A stretch of DNA of 64,000 bases from the NCBI RefSeq assembly GCF_023897065.1, contig NZ_JAMHIV010000020.1:62001-126000 (forward strand). Direction: 5' to 3'. The notes beneath the pieces are model-generated. The model was not told the origin of the DNA, did not search any database, and worked only from the letters and a program-made list of their open reading frames with translations. The DNA comes from Crossiella sp. SN42. Lineage in GTDB: Bacteria > Actinomycetota > Actinomycetes > Mycobacteriales > Pseudonocardiaceae. Positions 8,413 through 18,168 of the stretch are shown here, in pieces (within the stretch, counting starts at the first letter, position 1; each line of letters starts with the position of its first letter). The position numbers and the translations under genes were made by a program.

Positions 8413-11094
8413 GTGAAGCGAGCTTGGCTGACCGGGCTGCTGCCGGTGGCCGCGGCGCTGGTCGCGTTGGTGGCCATGGAAGATCCGGCCACCGCGGTGG
8501 ACGAGCAGGCGGCCCGTCCCGCGGTGGACCTGGACGCGCTGTTCGTCGGCGCGCACCCCGACGACGAGGCGTTCGCGCTGTCCACCTTCGGGCAGTGGCA
8601 CGCCGACCACCAGGTCCGCGCCGGGGTGGTCACCATCACCCGCGGCGAGGGCGGCGGCAACGCGGCCGGGCCGGAGGAAGGCCCGGAGCTGGGCCGGTTG
8701 CGGGAGGCCGAGGAGCGCAGGGCGGTGGCCAGGGCCGGGATCACCGAGGTGCTCAACCTGGATGAGGCCGACTTCTACTACACGGTGAGCTCGCCGCTGA
8801 CCGAACAGGGCTGGCAGCACAAGGACGTGCTGGGCAAGCTGGTGCGCGCGATCCGGCAGACCCGGCCGGAGCTGGTGGTCACCATGGATCCCGCGCCCAC
8901 GCCCGGCAACCACGGCAACCACCAGTACGCGGCCCGCCTGGCCATCGAGGCCTACCGGGTGGCCGCGGACCCGGCCGCCTATCCGGAGCAGCTCCGCGAG
9001 GAGGGCCTGCGGCCGTGGGCGGTCAAGCGGCTGCTCACCGGCGGGGCGCGCGGCCAGCAGCCTGCCGGGCCGGACTGCGCGGCGAAGTTCACCCCGGCCG
9101 AGGTCACCGACCGGGTGTACGGGGTGTGGGACGGGCGTCCGTCCACTGTGGCCGGTCGAAGCTGGGCGCAGGAGGAGCGGTCCGCGCAGCGGGAGTACGT
9201 GACCCAGGGCTGGGCCGGGTTCCCCGACGTGCCAACGGATCCGAAGCTGATCGGCTGCGACTGGTTCACCCAGGTGGCCAGCCGGGTGCCGTTCTCACCG
9301 ACCGCGAACGGCCCGGACGGGCCCCTGCACGGCGCGCTCATCCCGGCCCCCGGCGGTCTGCCGCTGGGCACCGGGGCCGAGGTCGAGGCCGGGAAGTTCA
9401 GCCTGGTGGCCGGTACCCAGGTGCCGGTCAAGGTCACCGTCACCGCGCCGGAGAACCGGGCGCTGACCAGGGTTTCCGCCAAGCTCGGGCTGCCTGCCGA
9501 CTGGCAGGTCACCGGGTCCGGGCGGCTCGGGACTGTCCTTCCTGGACGGTCGGCGACCGCCGAGTTCACCGTCACCGTGCCCTCGGCGGCCAAACCCGGC
9601 CGGGTGCGGATTCCGGTGGAGCTGGGCAGTGGCAATGGAACCGGGTACACCGAGACCGTGATCGCGGTGGTGCCGGAGCTGACCGCCGAGCAGCAGCCGC
9701 TGCCGCAGGTCGCCCAGTTCCGCGACTGGGCGCAGCGCAGCGGGGTGCCCGCGCTGGCCGACCTGGTGCCGCCGGTGCTGACCCTGCCCTCCGGCGGCGA
9801 CCGCGAACTGCCGGTCCTGGTGCGCAACAACGCCTCCGCCACCCGCTCCGGCACGGTGACCATCACCCCGCCGACCGGGTTCAGCGCCACTGCCAGCCTG
9901 CCGTTCACCGGACTCGCGGCCGGGGCGAGCACCACCCTCTCCGGCAAGGTGACCAACACCGACGCCGGCCTGCGCACCGGCATGCAGGGCGGCGACTACC
10001 GGTACACCCTCGCCGTCACCGGCGTCAGCAGCAGCACCCCGGCCCTGGAACTGGTGCCGCGCACGACAATCCCGAAGGCCGCCACCGCGCCGGCAGTGGA
10101 CGGGGTGGTCGCGCCGGGGGAGTACGCCGGGCCGGAGCTGGACATCTCCACCCGCTGGGAAGGCGAGGAGTGCGCCGCCGCCGCGGACTGCTCGGCCAAG
10201 GCCAAGCTGGCCTGGCACAACGACACCCTGTACGCGGCGGTGACCGTCACCGACGACAAGCTGGGCAGCGTGCTGGCCGCCGCGGACTGCAAACGGCACT
10301 GGCGCACCGACGCCCTGGAACTGGCCATCGACCCGCGCGGCAAGTCCGAGAACACCTCCACCACGCTGAAGCTGGCCGTCTTCCCGACCACCACCGAGGG
10401 CAAGCCCTGCGCGGCCAGGGACGCGGACAACTTCCAGGGCCCGGCCGCGGAAACGGTGCCAGGACTGAAGATCGCGAGCAAGGTGAGCAGCCCCTACACC
10501 GGCTACACCATCGAGCTCGCACTGCCGCTGGCCGCGGTGCCCGGCGCGCTGGACCCGGCCAAGGTCGGGCTGAACCTGTTCGTCTACGACTCCGACACCC
10601 AGGACAAGACCGGCCAGACCCGGATCGGCTGGTCCACCTGGGGCGGCGTGCAGGGCGACCCCTACCGCTGGGGCCAGGCCACTTTCGACGGCTACACCCC
10701 GCCGTCGGGCCGCCCGGTGGAACCGCCACCGGCGAAGCTGCCACTGATCGCACTGTCCTCTGTGGACTCTGCCCAGTCGGTGGCCCAGTCCGCGCGCACC
10801 GGGATCTCCCTCGGCGGCAAGCCGATCGCCAGTGGCCGGGAGGCGGCGCGGGTGCGCTCGGCCAGGACGCACGGCGACACGGTCACCGCCGGTGTGCTCG
10901 GCGCGCGCGGCACGGCGCACGTGTTCGTGCTGGACAAGGACGGGAAACTGTTGGGGCGCAAGACGGTCGAGCTGTCCAGAGGCTGGCGGGAGGTGCCCGT
11001 CGCGGTGACCGGCGGGCGACCGGCCGAGGTGCTGCTCGGGTTCGAGACCCCGGACGGGAAGGTCGCCGCCTCCCGGGTCAGGGTTGGGTGGTGA
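8413..11094 (+). CDS. Secreted PIG-L deacetylase with NEW3 and CBM9-like domains
   Basis: 893 residues. An N-terminal signal peptide (TGLLPVAAALVALVAM) precedes a PIG-L/LmbE zinc de-N-acetylase domain (about 35-280). That domain has the AHPDDEAF zinc motif near residue 47 and the partner His in NHGNHQYAARLA near residue 170. A central NEW3-like beta domain (about 310-560) follows, then a CBM9-like carbohydrate-binding domain (about 565-770; YAGPELDISTRW, LKLAVFPTT, YTIELALPL). The last 100 residues are a beta-rich tail. PIG-L enzymes deacetylate GlcNAc-containing glycans or glycolipids. The GTG start has GAGGAG upstream. Its position just behind a sugar importer suggests it trims an N-acetylated glycan outside the cell. 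Its stop overlaps the convergent SARP gene by 17 nt. Confidence 0.85.
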   Translation: MKRAWLTGLLPVAAALVALVAMEDPATAVDEQAARPAVDLDALFVGAHPDDEAFALSTFGQWHADHQVRAGVVTITRGEGGGNAAGPEEGPELGRLREAEERRAVARAGITEVLNLDEADFYYTVSSPLTEQGWQHKDVLGKLVRAIRQTRPELVVTMDPAPTPGNHGNHQYAARLAIEAYRVAADPAAYPEQLREEGLRPWAVKRLLTGGARGQQPAGPDCAAKFTPAEVTDRVYGVWDGRPSTVAGRSWAQEERSAQREYVTQGWAGFPDVPTDPKLIGCDWFTQVASRVPFSPTANGPDGPLHGALIPAPGGLPLGTGAEVEAGKFSLVAGTQVPVKVTVTAPENRALTRVSAKLGLPADWQVTGSGRLGTVLPGRSATAEFTVTVPSAAKPGRVRIPVELGSGNGTGYTETVIAVVPELTAEQQPLPQVAQFRDWAQRSGVPALADLVPPVLTLPSGGDRELPVLVRNNASATRSGTVTITPPTGFSATASLPFTGLAAGASTTLSGKVTNTDAGLRTGMQGGDYRYTLAVTGVSSSTPALELVPRTTIPKAATAPAVDGVVAPGEYAGPELDISTRWEGEECAAAADCSAKAKLAWHNDTLYAAVTVTDDKLGSVLAAADCKRHWRTDALELAIDPRGKSENTSTTLKLAVFPTTTEGKPCAARDADNFQGPAAETVPGLKIASKVSSPYTGYTIELALPLAAVPGALDPAKVGLNLFVYDSDTQDKTGQTRIGWSTWGGVQGDPYRWGQATFDGYTPPSGRPVEPPPAKLPLIALSSVDSAQSVAQSARTGISLGGKPIASGREAARVRSARTHGDTVTAGVLGARGTAHVFVLDKDGKLLGRKTVELSRGWREVPVAVTGGRPAEVLLGFETPDGKVAASRVRVGW

Positions 11095-13255
11095 GTGTGC
11101 TGGGCAGCTGACTCAGGCTGTGCAGGCAGTGCGCGGTCACCCCGTGATCGCCGATGCGGCGGCTCAGCTCCAGCGCGCGGGTCAGGTGTTCCCTGGCCTG
11201 GGCCAAGGAGCCGAGCCGTCGTAGCGCTTCACCGAGGCTGGACAGCAGCCGCGCCTCGCCCGATGGTTCGTTGACCAGGCGCAGGCCGCGCTGGAAGTGC
11301 TGGATCGCCGCGTCCGGGCGGCCCAGCCGCTGGAAGCAGCCGCCCAGCAGGTCCAGGGTCAGCGCGTCCGGCGCGGCCCGGCCCAGCACCTCCACCGCCG
11401 CGCACAACCTCCCGGCGGCCAGGTAGGCCTCGCCGAGGCGGTGCGCGATGTCGGTGTCGCCGGTGCGGTCCCCGCTCACCCAGGCCTGGTGGTAGCGGGC
11501 GATCGCCCGGTCCAGCTGGCCACGCGAGCGGTGGATGGCGCCCGCGGTGGTCAGCAGGTCCACCGCCACCTCGTGCTGGCCGGTGCTGGTCGCGCTGTTC
11601 GCCGCGGCCACCAGGTTCAGCAGCTCGGTGTCGCACCAGCCGTGCCCGGGATCGGCGCCCGCGGCGCGGTAGAAGTCCAGCAGGCGGCGCACCGCGGCCA
11701 GCCGGTTGTTCGCGCCCTCCTCGCGCAGCGCCCGCTCCCCGGCGTAGCCGCGCAGCAGGTCGTGCAGCTGGAAGGCCCCGCGCGGACTCGGTTGCAGCAG
11801 ATGCGCTTTGGCCAGGTCCTGCAACAGCTTCGCCGCCTGATCGACGTCCATTCCGGACAGTGCGGCCGCGGCGGGGGCGTCGATGTCCACGCCCTGGTAG
11901 AGGCCCAGCAGCCGGAACATCCGCTGCGCGGGCAGCGGCAGCGCGCGGTAGGACCAGCGGAAGGTGCCGCGCATCGCGGCCGAGCCGTCGGTGTCCGGGG
12001 CCATCCGTTCCAGGCGCTGGCGTTCCTCGCGCAGCTCGCCGACCAGGTCGGCCAGGTAGGTGTGCGGGCGGGCGGCCACCCGGCGGCCGGCGATCCGCAG
12101 CGGCAGCGGCAGGTAGCCGCAGTAGCGGGCCAGATCGGCCAGCGCGCCGGCCTGGTTGGCCACCCGGCCGGGCCCGATCAGCTCCTTGAGCAGGCCGGTG
12201 GCATCGGCCGGGGACAGCGGCCCGAGGGTGACCCGCCGTCCCGGCAGGTCAAGGGGCTCGTGGCTGGTGATCACCACGGTCACCCCCGGCAGGCCGGGCA
12301 GCAGCGGTTCCACCTGGGCCAGGTCCCGCGCGCCGTCGAGCACCAGCAGCAGGCGGCGGCGGATCAGCAGGGTGCGGAACAGTTCCGCGCGGCAGCTCTC
12401 CGCCGCCGGGATCTTCGCCGGGGCCACACCGAGGCTGGTCAGGAAGTCGGCGAGCAGCTCGGTCGGCGGCACCGGCTCGCCGGGGCCGTGCCCGCGCAGC
12501 TCGGCGAACAGCGCGCCGTCGGGGTGCCGGTCGCTGATCCGGTGCGCCCAGGCCAGCGCGAGCGCGGTCTTGCCGCTGCCGGGCGGACCGTTGATCACCG
12601 TGACGGTGCCGGGCAGCGCGGTGCCCAGTGCGGCCAGTTCCTGTTCCCGGCCAACAAAATCGGCGATGCCCAGCGGCAGCTGCATGGGCACCGGGCCGCG
12701 TTCGACCTCGCTGCGGCGGGGCATCGGCACGAAGATCTGGCGGCCGGTGCAGGCCCGCCTGGCCGCGACCAGGCACTGCCGTGCGCTGCGCCGCTGGCGT
12801 TCCAGGTGCGCCCGGCAGCGGCGGGCCCAGTCGCCGTCCACATCGGCCAGCGCGTCCCCCTGCCACTCCGAGAGGGCCTGGGCCAGGATGTCCGCCGCGG
12901 CCTGGTAGCGGCCGCCGCGGGCGGCGGTGCGGCCGCGGCCGACCAGCTGGCGGAACCGGTGCCAGTCCAGCCGCTCCAGGTCCACCTGCAGCTGGTGCTT
13001 GCCGTGCGCGCTGTGCAGCTGGGCTTCTGTCAGTGGCAGGGTCTCGCTGAGCTGGGCGAACTGGCTGCGTAGCGCGCGAGCGGGCCGCAGCGGCGGCGCG
13101 CCGTCCCACAGGTCGGCGATGACCTGCTCCTTCGGTACCGGGCGACCGTCGGCGAGCAGCAGGATCGCGAGCAGCCGCCGCAGTTCGGGTTGACCGATGC
13201 CGATTTGGCGACCGTCGACCCAGACCGAGACAGGCCCGAGGATCCGGAAGTCCAC
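11078..13255 (-). CDS. SARP-family transcriptional regulator with NB-ARC and TPR domains
   Basis: 725 residues, AfsR/SARP architecture. Residues 1-90 form an OmpR-type winged helix (VDFRILGPVSVWVDG at the start). A short bacterial transcriptional activation domain follows (DLERLDWHRFRQLVGRGR, ALSEWQGDALADV). Then comes an NB-ARC ATPase with P-loop INGPPGSGKTALAL, Walker B RLLLVLDGARD and downstream GYLPLPLRIAG, and finally TPR-like repeats from about residue 560 to the end. Such proteins bind direct heptamer repeats and activate target operons, often secondary-metabolite ones. I choose the GTG at 13255, 7 nt after GGGGGA; the frame upstream to 13483 is not coding-like. The target is unknown; the HD-domain gene is divergent from it. 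Confidence 0.88.
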   Translation of the reverse strand: MDFRILGPVSVWVDGRQIGIGQPELRRLLAILLLADGRPVPKEQVIADLWDGAPPLRPARALRSQFAQLSETLPLTEAQLHSAHGKHQLQVDLERLDWHRFRQLVGRGRTAARGGRYQAAADILAQALSEWQGDALADVDGDWARRCRAHLERQRRSARQCLVAARRACTGRQIFVPMPRRSEVERGPVPMQLPLGIADFVGREQELAALGTALPGTVTVINGPPGSGKTALALAWAHRISDRHPDGALFAELRGHGPGEPVPPTELLADFLTSLGVAPAKIPAAESCRAELFRTLLIRRRLLLVLDGARDLAQVEPLLPGLPGVTVVITSHEPLDLPGRRVTLGPLSPADATGLLKELIGPGRVANQAGALADLARYCGYLPLPLRIAGRRVAARPHTYLADLVGELREERQRLERMAPDTDGSAAMRGTFRWSYRALPLPAQRMFRLLGLYQGVDIDAPAAAALSGMDVDQAAKLLQDLAKAHLLQPSPRGAFQLHDLLRGYAGERALREEGANNRLAAVRRLLDFYRAAGADPGHGWCDTELLNLVAAANSATSTGQHEVAVDLLTTAGAIHRSRGQLDRAIARYHQAWVSGDRTGDTDIAHRLGEAYLAAGRLCAAVEVLGRAAPDALTLDLLGGCFQRLGRPDAAIQHFQRGLRLVNEPSGEARLLSSLGEALRRLGSLAQAREHLTRALELSRRIGDHGVTAHCLHSLSQLPSTLTTQP

Positions 13256-13400
13256 CAGCGTTCCCCCTTCGCCGGTCGAAGGACAGCAGCGGAGCGTCTT
13301 CACTGAGTGTGACACAGGATTCACGTGATGTGGTCGTGAGCCGTGTCGCCCGATCTTGTGAGACCGGCGGTCACACTGGGTGGTGAGGAGAGGAGACACC

Positions 13401-14030
13401 GTGGTGCTGGACGCGTGGGTGACAGCGGTGACAAGGCTCGGCGGCGATTCGGACACGGCCCGGCGCAGCGGCGCGGAGCTCATCGAGCGGTATCGCGAGC
13501 CGCACCGCCGCTACCACGACCTCGCACACGTCGAGGCGGTGCTGCGCGACTCGGCCTGGCTCAGCGCGGAGCTCGGACTGTCCGAAGTGGACACAGCGGT
13601 GCTCGCGCTGGCCGCGGCCGCGCACGACGTGGTCTACGACGGCGTGCCGCGCCAGGACGAGCGGCGCAGCGCGGAGTGGGCGGGCGAGCGGCTCGGTGCG
13701 GCGGGGGTGGCGCGGGAGCACTGCGCCGCGGTCGAGCGGCTGGTGCTGGCGACCATCGACCACCTCGGCGAGGACCCGCTGACCCTGGCGCTGCTGGACG
13801 CCGACCTCGCGGTGCTGGGCGGCGCCGAGGCCGAGTACGACCGGTACGCGCGGGCGGTGCGCGCGGAGTACGCGCACGTGCCCGAGCCGGACTGGCGGCG
13901 CGGGCGGGGCGCGGTGCTGGCCGGGCTGATCGCGCGGGAGCCGCTGTACCGCAGCGCGCCGGCCCGGGCGCGCTGGGAGGCGCGGGCCAAGGCCAACCTA
14001 AAACGTGAAGAACATTCATTCGGCGGGTGA
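13401..14030 (+). CDS. HD-superfamily metal-dependent phosphohydrolase (predicted)
   Basis: 209 residues. The N-terminal half contains RRYHDLAHVEAVL (about residues 33-45), then LALAAAAHDVVYDG (about 65-78). These give the His...His-Asp metal-binding set of small stand-alone HD-domain proteins. This group is usually annotated as predicted metal-dependent phosphohydrolases; the natural substrate is unknown. The GTG start at 13401 has AGGAG 5 nt upstream. It is divergent from the SARP regulator across about 145 bp. The C-terminal 20 residues are basic and charged. Confidence 0.8.
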   Translation: MVLDAWVTAVTRLGGDSDTARRSGAELIERYREPHRRYHDLAHVEAVLRDSAWLSAELGLSEVDTAVLALAAAAHDVVYDGVPRQDERRSAEWAGERLGAAGVAREHCAAVERLVLATIDHLGEDPLTLALLDADLAVLGGAEAEYDRYARAVRAEYAHVPEPDWRRGRGAVLAGLIAREPLYRSAPARARWEARAKANLKREEHSFGG

Positions 14031-14050
14031 CGGCGGCCTGGCCGGGGCCG

Positions 14051-14056
14051 TAGCGT
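14051..14056 (+). promoter_or_regulatory. Possible -10 element TAGCGT, near-leaderless start of the GH5 gene
   Basis: TAGCGT fits TANNNT and would place transcription start at about 14063, two bases before the ATG at 14065. The ATG has no Shine-Dalgarno sequence. No clear -35 element is visible. Confidence 0.35.
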
Positions 14057-14064
14057 CGACAGGC

Positions 14065-15921
14065 ATGTGGCGCAGCGTGGTCACCGGGATGCTGACAGTG
14101 GTGCTCGGACTCGCGGCGGTGCCCGGCGCACCCGCCCAGTCCGCGCGATGGTGGTTCGACGACGGCAGGGCCGAGGTGGTCACCGTCTCGCCGGAGGGCA
14201 CCTTCCGGGACGGGCACGGCCGCGAGGTGCTGCTGCGCGGCTACAACGTCTCCGGCACCGCCAAGCTCGCCGAGCACGGCGGCCTGCCCTTCCCCAGCAC
14301 CGCCGAGGCCGCGGTGTCGGCGAGCAGCCTGCGCAGGCTGACCGGGGCCAACGCGGTGCGCTTCCTGATCACCTGGGAACGGGTCGAGCCCCGCTCGGGG
14401 CAGATCGACCGGGGCTACCTGGACCGGGTGGCCGCGCAGGTCAAGGAGTTCCTCAACGCCGGGCTGTTCGTCTTCCTGGACTACCACCAGGACCTGTACT
14501 CCCGCTATCTGTTCAATGTGGACAGTTGGTACACCGGGGACGGCGCGCCGGAGTGGGTGGTGCGGGCCGGCGGCTATCCCAAGGAGTACTGCGAGGGCTG
14601 CGTCAACTGGGGCCAGAACATGAAGAACAACAAGGCGGTCACCATGGCCACCTACGACTTCTGGCACAACCGGCGGATCGAGACCGAGGCCGGGCCGCGC
14701 GGCATCCTGGACGCCTTCCTGGCGCAGACCGAGACCGCGCTGAACCACCTACGAAACTCCTTGAGCGCCAACGAGTTCCGCCGGATCGTCGGCTTCAACC
14801 CGCTGAACGAGCCCTACGCGGGCCGCTACGACGAGGGCCAGCAGGGCCCGGCCTGGGAGCGCGACCTGCTGACCCCGTTCTACCACCGGGTGCGTGCGGC
14901 CATGGACCGCGCGGGCTGGACCGCCAAGCCGCTGTTCGCCGAACCGCTGGTGTACTGGAACATCAACACCTCCGTCTTCCAGGAGCCGGGCGGGCTGACC
15001 GAGATCCCGCCGCTGGGCCAGCGGTTCGTGTTCAACGCGCACTTCTACGACGCCAAGGCCCGCTCCGGCATCCTCAAGCCGGGCAAGGCCGGTGACGGCG
15101 AGTACACCGCGGACATCCGCGCGGTGCGGGAACGCGCGCAGTACCACCGGACCGCGCCGATCCTCACCGAGTTCGGCCACCCGCTCACCGGCTTCACCTC
15201 GGACAAGACGCCCAGCATCCTCAAGGCCGCCTACCAGTCCCTGGACTCCGGGCTGGCCGGGAAGAACTGGTGGCGGGAGGCGCGCAACGCGGCCCCGCCG
15301 ATGTCGGCCACCCAGTGGCAGTGGGACACCAACAGCGGGCGGCACCGGGAGCTGATGAACGGCAACCCGAACAAGGTGCTCACCGAGGCCGACGCGTGGA
15401 TGGACGAGGACTTCTCCCCGGTGCACAAGGACAACAGCGGCACCGTGGTGCCCAGGCTGGACCGGCGGGTGATCGACCGGGCCTACCCGCGCGCGGTGGC
15501 CGGGCGCACGCTGGCCTTCAGCTTCGAGGACCTCAGCCGGGACGGCGGCACCGTGCAGCAGTGGCAGCGGGTGCCTGCCGAACACCCCGCGATGGCCCGG
15601 CTGACCGCGGACCGGCGGCACGCGGTGCTGGTCTGGCGCAGCACCGGCTCGGCCGCGCCCACCGAGGTGCAACTGCCGGAGGACCTGGCCGCGGGCGCGC
15701 TGGTCTCCGACCTTGGAACCTTCGGCACGCTGCCCGCCTACAACGGCAGCGGGATCGGCGTGGAACGGCACGCCGGGGCCGCGCGGCTGCTGCTGCCAGG
15801 GGGACCCGCGGGCACCTTGCACGCGGCGCTCATCGCCCCGGCCACCACGGACACCGCCCTGCTGGCCCAGGCCAAGACGGAACTCACCACCTGGGCGGCG
15901 GCCAGTTTCGGCAGCAGGTGA
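14065..15921 (+). CDS. Secreted GH5 glycoside hydrolase, endoglycosylceramidase-like
   Basis: 618 residues. A signal peptide ([20 protein letters not shown], cleavage near APAQSA) precedes a GH5 TIM barrel: [28 protein letters not shown] and [12 protein letters not shown]. The acid/base Glu is in [11 protein letters not shown] (about residue 249) and the nucleophile Glu in ILTEFGHP (about residue 369). The segment [16 protein letters not shown] followed by the DYHQD motif resembles endoglycosylceramidases and related GH5 enzymes, which cleave glycolipid headgroups. The C-terminal 170 residues form a beta-rich accessory domain. The start at ATG 14065 begins the signal peptide directly. Confidence 0.85.
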   Translation: MWRSVVTGMLTVVLGLAAVPGAPAQSARWWFDDGRAEVVTVSPEGTFRDGHGREVLLRGYNVSGTAKLAEHGGLPFPSTAEAAVSASSLRRLTGANAVRFLITWERVEPRSGQIDRGYLDRVAAQVKEFLNAGLFVFLDYHQDLYSRYLFNVDSWYTGDGAPEWVVRAGGYPKEYCEGCVNWGQNMKNNKAVTMATYDFWHNRRIETEAGPRGILDAFLAQTETALNHLRNSLSANEFRRIVGFNPLNEPYAGRYDEGQQGPAWERDLLTPFYHRVRAAMDRAGWTAKPLFAEPLVYWNINTSVFQEPGGLTEIPPLGQRFVFNAHFYDAKARSGILKPGKAGDGEYTADIRAVRERAQYHRTAPILTEFGHPLTGFTSDKTPSILKAAYQSLDSGLAGKNWWREARNAAPPMSATQWQWDTNSGRHRELMNGNPNKVLTEADAWMDEDFSPVHKDNSGTVVPRLDRRVIDRAYPRAVAGRTLAFSFEDLSRDGGTVQQWQRVPAEHPAMARLTADRRHAVLVWRSTGSAAPTEVQLPEDLAAGALVSDLGTFGTLPAYNGSGIGVERHAGAARLLLPGGPAGTLHAALIAPATTDTALLAQAKTELTTWAAASFGSR

Positions 15922-15965
15922 CGCCCCGGCGTGCAGCCGAACGGAGCAACCGCCAGACTCGTGAC

Positions 15966-16904
15966 GTGTCCCCGCTGACCACCACCGAACTGGACGCCGC
16001 AGGCGTGCTCGAACCGTCGCTGCGCACCGCCTACCGCCGCTGCCGGGAAATCAACGCCCGCTACGGCCGCACCTACTTCCTGGCCACCCGGATGCTCACC
16101 CCGGCCCAGCGCCCGGCCGTGCACGCCCTCTACGGCTTCGCCCGCTGGGCGGATGAGATCGTCGACGACCAGGGCGACGGGCGCACCCTGGCCCAGCGCC
16201 GGGCCGCGCTGGCGGAGCTGGGCGCGGACCTGGCCGAGGGGTTCGCGCAGGGGCACAGCAGGCATCCGGTGCTGGCCGCGGTGGTGGACACGGTGGCGCG
16301 CTACGACATCGACCGCGGCTACTTCGCCGACTTCCTCACCTCGATGCGGATGGACACCGAGGTCCGCGAGTACGCCACCTTCGCCGAGCTGGCCCGCTAC
16401 GTGCGCGGCTCGGCCGAGGTGATCGGCTTGCAGGTGCTGCCGGTGCTGGGCACCGTGACGCCGAGGGCGGAGGCCGAACCGCACGCCGCCGCGCTGGGCG
16501 AGGCCTTCCAGCTCACCAACTTCCTCCGCGACGTCGGCGAGGACCTCGACCGGGACCGGGTCTACCTGCCGCTGGAGGAGCTGGCCGCCTTCGGCGTGGA
16601 CCGCGAGCGCCTCCAGCACTGCCGGCAGCGCGGCCACACCGACCACGCGCTGCGCGCCGCACTGGCCCACCTGGTCTCCCGCACCCGGGCCACCTACCGC
16701 CGCGCCGCACCGGGCATCGCCATGCTGGCCCCGGTCTCCCGCCCCTGCGTGGCGACCGCTTTCGATCTCTACCAAGGCATCCTGGACGAGATCGAGGCCG
16801 CCGACTACCGGGTCCTGGACCGCCGCGTGGTGGTCCCCAAGACCCGCCGCTTGGCCGTGGCCCTGCCCGGATTCGGCCGAGCCGTACTGGCCCGATGGGC
16901 CTAA
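15966..16904 (+). CDS. crtB: Phytoene/squalene synthase family protein
   Basis: 312 residues, trans-isoprenyl diphosphate synthase head-to-head family. It has both Asp-rich motifs: [10 protein letters not shown] (about residues 59-68) and [19 protein letters not shown] (about 181-199). Between them lie DFLTSMRMD and [13 protein letters not shown], typical of CrtB. The enzyme joins two geranylgeranyl diphosphates to phytoene, the first committed carotenoid step. No other carotenoid gene is in the window, so a squalene- or hopanoid-type role cannot be excluded. The GTG at 15966 opens the conserved frame. The stop overlaps the convergent cebR stop by 4 nt. Confidence 0.8.
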   Translation: MSPLTTTELDAAGVLEPSLRTAYRRCREINARYGRTYFLATRMLTPAQRPAVHALYGFARWADEIVDDQGDGRTLAQRRAALAELGADLAEGFAQGHSRHPVLAAVVDTVARYDIDRGYFADFLTSMRMDTEVREYATFAELARYVRGSAEVIGLQVLPVLGTVTPRAEAEPHAAALGEAFQLTNFLRDVGEDLDRDRVYLPLEELAAFGVDRERLQHCRQRGHTDHALRAALAHLVSRTRATYRRAAPGIAMLAPVSRPCVATAFDLYQGILDEIEAADYRVLDRRVVVPKTRRLAVALPGFGRAVLARWA

Positions 16905-17923
16905 GCCGAGTCCCGGCGGATCAGCTCGACCGGGAGCATGCGGTTGGGCTGGGCGACCTCGTTGCCGCGCAGGCGTTCGCGCAGGATGGCGACCATCTCG
17001 CGGACCTGCGCGCCGGGGTCCTGGCGGATGGTGGTCAGGCTCGGCTGGGCCTGCTGCACCACCGAGGGCAGGTCGTCGAAGCCCACCACCGCCACGTCCT
17101 CGGGCACCCGGCGGCCGGCCGCGCGCAGCACCCGCAGCGCGCCCACCGCCATCAGGTCGCTGGCCGCGACCACCCCGTCCAGGTCCGGCACCCGGGCCAG
17201 CAGCTCGGCCATCGCGCGCTCGCCGCCCTCCCGGTTGAACTCCGCGGGCGCGGCGCAGCGCTCGGCCTCGGCCGGGGTCAGGCCCAGTGCGGTGCGCCAG
17301 CCGGTGAGCCGGTCCACCGCGGCGGCCTGGTCGGCGGGGCCGCAGACCGTCACGATCCGCTTGCGGCCCTGGGCCAGCAGCAGTTCGGTGGCCGCGCGGG
17401 CGCCGCCCTCGTTGTCCACCGTGACCACGTCCAGGCCCTGCTCGCCGCGCCACGGGCGGCCGCCGAAGACCACCGGGACGCCCAGCGAGCGCACCGCCTC
17501 CGGCAACGGGTCGCCGCGGCGCGGGGTGAACAGCAGCGCGCCGTCGGTGTGCCCGGAGCCCAGGAACCGCACCACCCGCTCGACCTCCTCGGGGGAGCGG
17601 GCGATCAGCAGCGCCATCTGGGCGTCCACAGTGGACAGTTCGTGGTGCGCGGCGCGGATCACCGCGGCGAAGAACGGGTCCTCGAACAGCTTCTCGCCCG
17701 GTTCGGAGAGCACCACCGCCAGGGTGCCGGTGCGCCGGGTGACCAGCGAGCGCGCGGCCTGGTTGGGCCGGTAGCCCAGTTCGGCCACCGCGCGCTGCAC
17801 GGTCTCCCTGGTCCGCGCGCTCACCCGGCTCGCGCCGTTGACCACGCGGGAGACGGTCGCCCTGGAGATGCCCGCGTGCGCGGCGACATCCTCCAGTGTC
17901 GGCCGGGCCGGTCGTTCCGCCAC
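16901..17923 (-). CDS. cebR: LacI-family repressor of cellobiose genes (CebR-like)
   Basis: 340 residues. The N-terminal LacI helix-turn-helix reads [22 protein letters not shown] (about residues 9-30), followed by the hinge [11 protein letters not shown]. The rest is a periplasmic-binding-protein-like effector domain ending with [27 protein letters not shown]. It is divergent from a binding protein, two permeases and a GH1 beta-glucosidase, the exact gene order of the Streptomyces cebR/cebEFG-bglC locus. There CebR binds TGGGAGCGCTCCCA and releases it on cellobiose. Two such boxes lie in the intergenic region here. The GTG start at 17923 has AGGGGTG upstream; the open frame to 18088 runs through operator DNA. 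Confidence 0.9.
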   Translation of the reverse strand: MAERPARPTLEDVAAHAGISRATVSRVVNGASRVSARTRETVQRAVAELGYRPNQAARSLVTRRTGTLAVVLSEPGEKLFEDPFFAAVIRAAHHELSTVDAQMALLIARSPEEVERVVRFLGSGHTDGALLFTPRRGDPLPEAVRSLGVPVVFGGRPWRGEQGLDVVTVDNEGGARAATELLLAQGRKRIVTVCGPADQAAAVDRLTGWRTALGLTPAEAERCAAPAEFNREGGERAMAELLARVPDLDGVVAASDLMAVGALRVLRAAGRRVPEDVAVVGFDDLPSVVQQAQPSLTTIRQDPGAQVREMVAILRERLRGNEVAQPNRMLPVELIRRDSA

Positions 17924-17992
17924 GTGCGCACCCCTGTTCCCGCTGTCGTGTTCCCGCCAAGCGTAACTGGTCGATCTACCGGCCCACCTGCA

Positions 17993-18006
17993 CGGAAGCG
18001 CTCCCA
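17993..18006. promoter_or_regulatory. CebR box 2, near cebR
   Basis: CGGAAGCGCTCCCA differs from the Streptomyces CebR consensus TGGGAGCGCTCCCA at two positions. It lies about 70 nt upstream of the cebR start, where it could mediate autoregulation. Confidence 0.6.
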
Positions 18007-18068
18007 CATCCAGGCTGTGAGCTGGGCGGAACCGGTCACGGAACGATGTCGGATCTTCGGTCGTGACT

Positions 18069-18097
18069 TGACATGTGACCCCGGCCACCCAAGAGTG
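18069..18097 (+). promoter_or_regulatory. Candidate cebE promoter
   Basis: A consensus -35 TTGACA at 18069-18074 is followed after 17 nt by a weak -10 (AAGAGT, 18092-18097). The 20-bp CebR operator overlaps the -10, as expected for repression. Confidence 0.5.
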
Positions 18098-18113
18098 AGA
18101 GCGCTCTCACTCA
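18094..18113. promoter_or_regulatory. CebR box 1: 20-bp perfect palindrome before cebE
   Basis: GAGTGAGAGCGCTCTCACTC is a perfect 20-bp inverted repeat. Its core TGAGAGCGCTCTCA matches the CebR consensus with one symmetric change in each arm. It sits 56 nt upstream of the cebE start, overlapping the probable -10. Confidence 0.85.
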
Positions 18114-18168
18114 GTATCGCCGATCCCGATGCCGATCAACAGCTCGACACCCCGGTCGAGGAGGACCA

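Noticed and set aside
9015-11111. A 698-residue open frame inside the PIG-L gene in another frame
   Set aside because: Gly/Arg-rich composition with no domain, while the overlapping frame encodes a recognisable multidomain protein. It is a GC-rich shadow frame.
13256-13483. 76-residue N-terminal extension of the SARP gene
   Set aside because: Not coding-like and lies in the divergent promoter. The GTG at 13255 has a ribosome site and starts the conserved winged helix.
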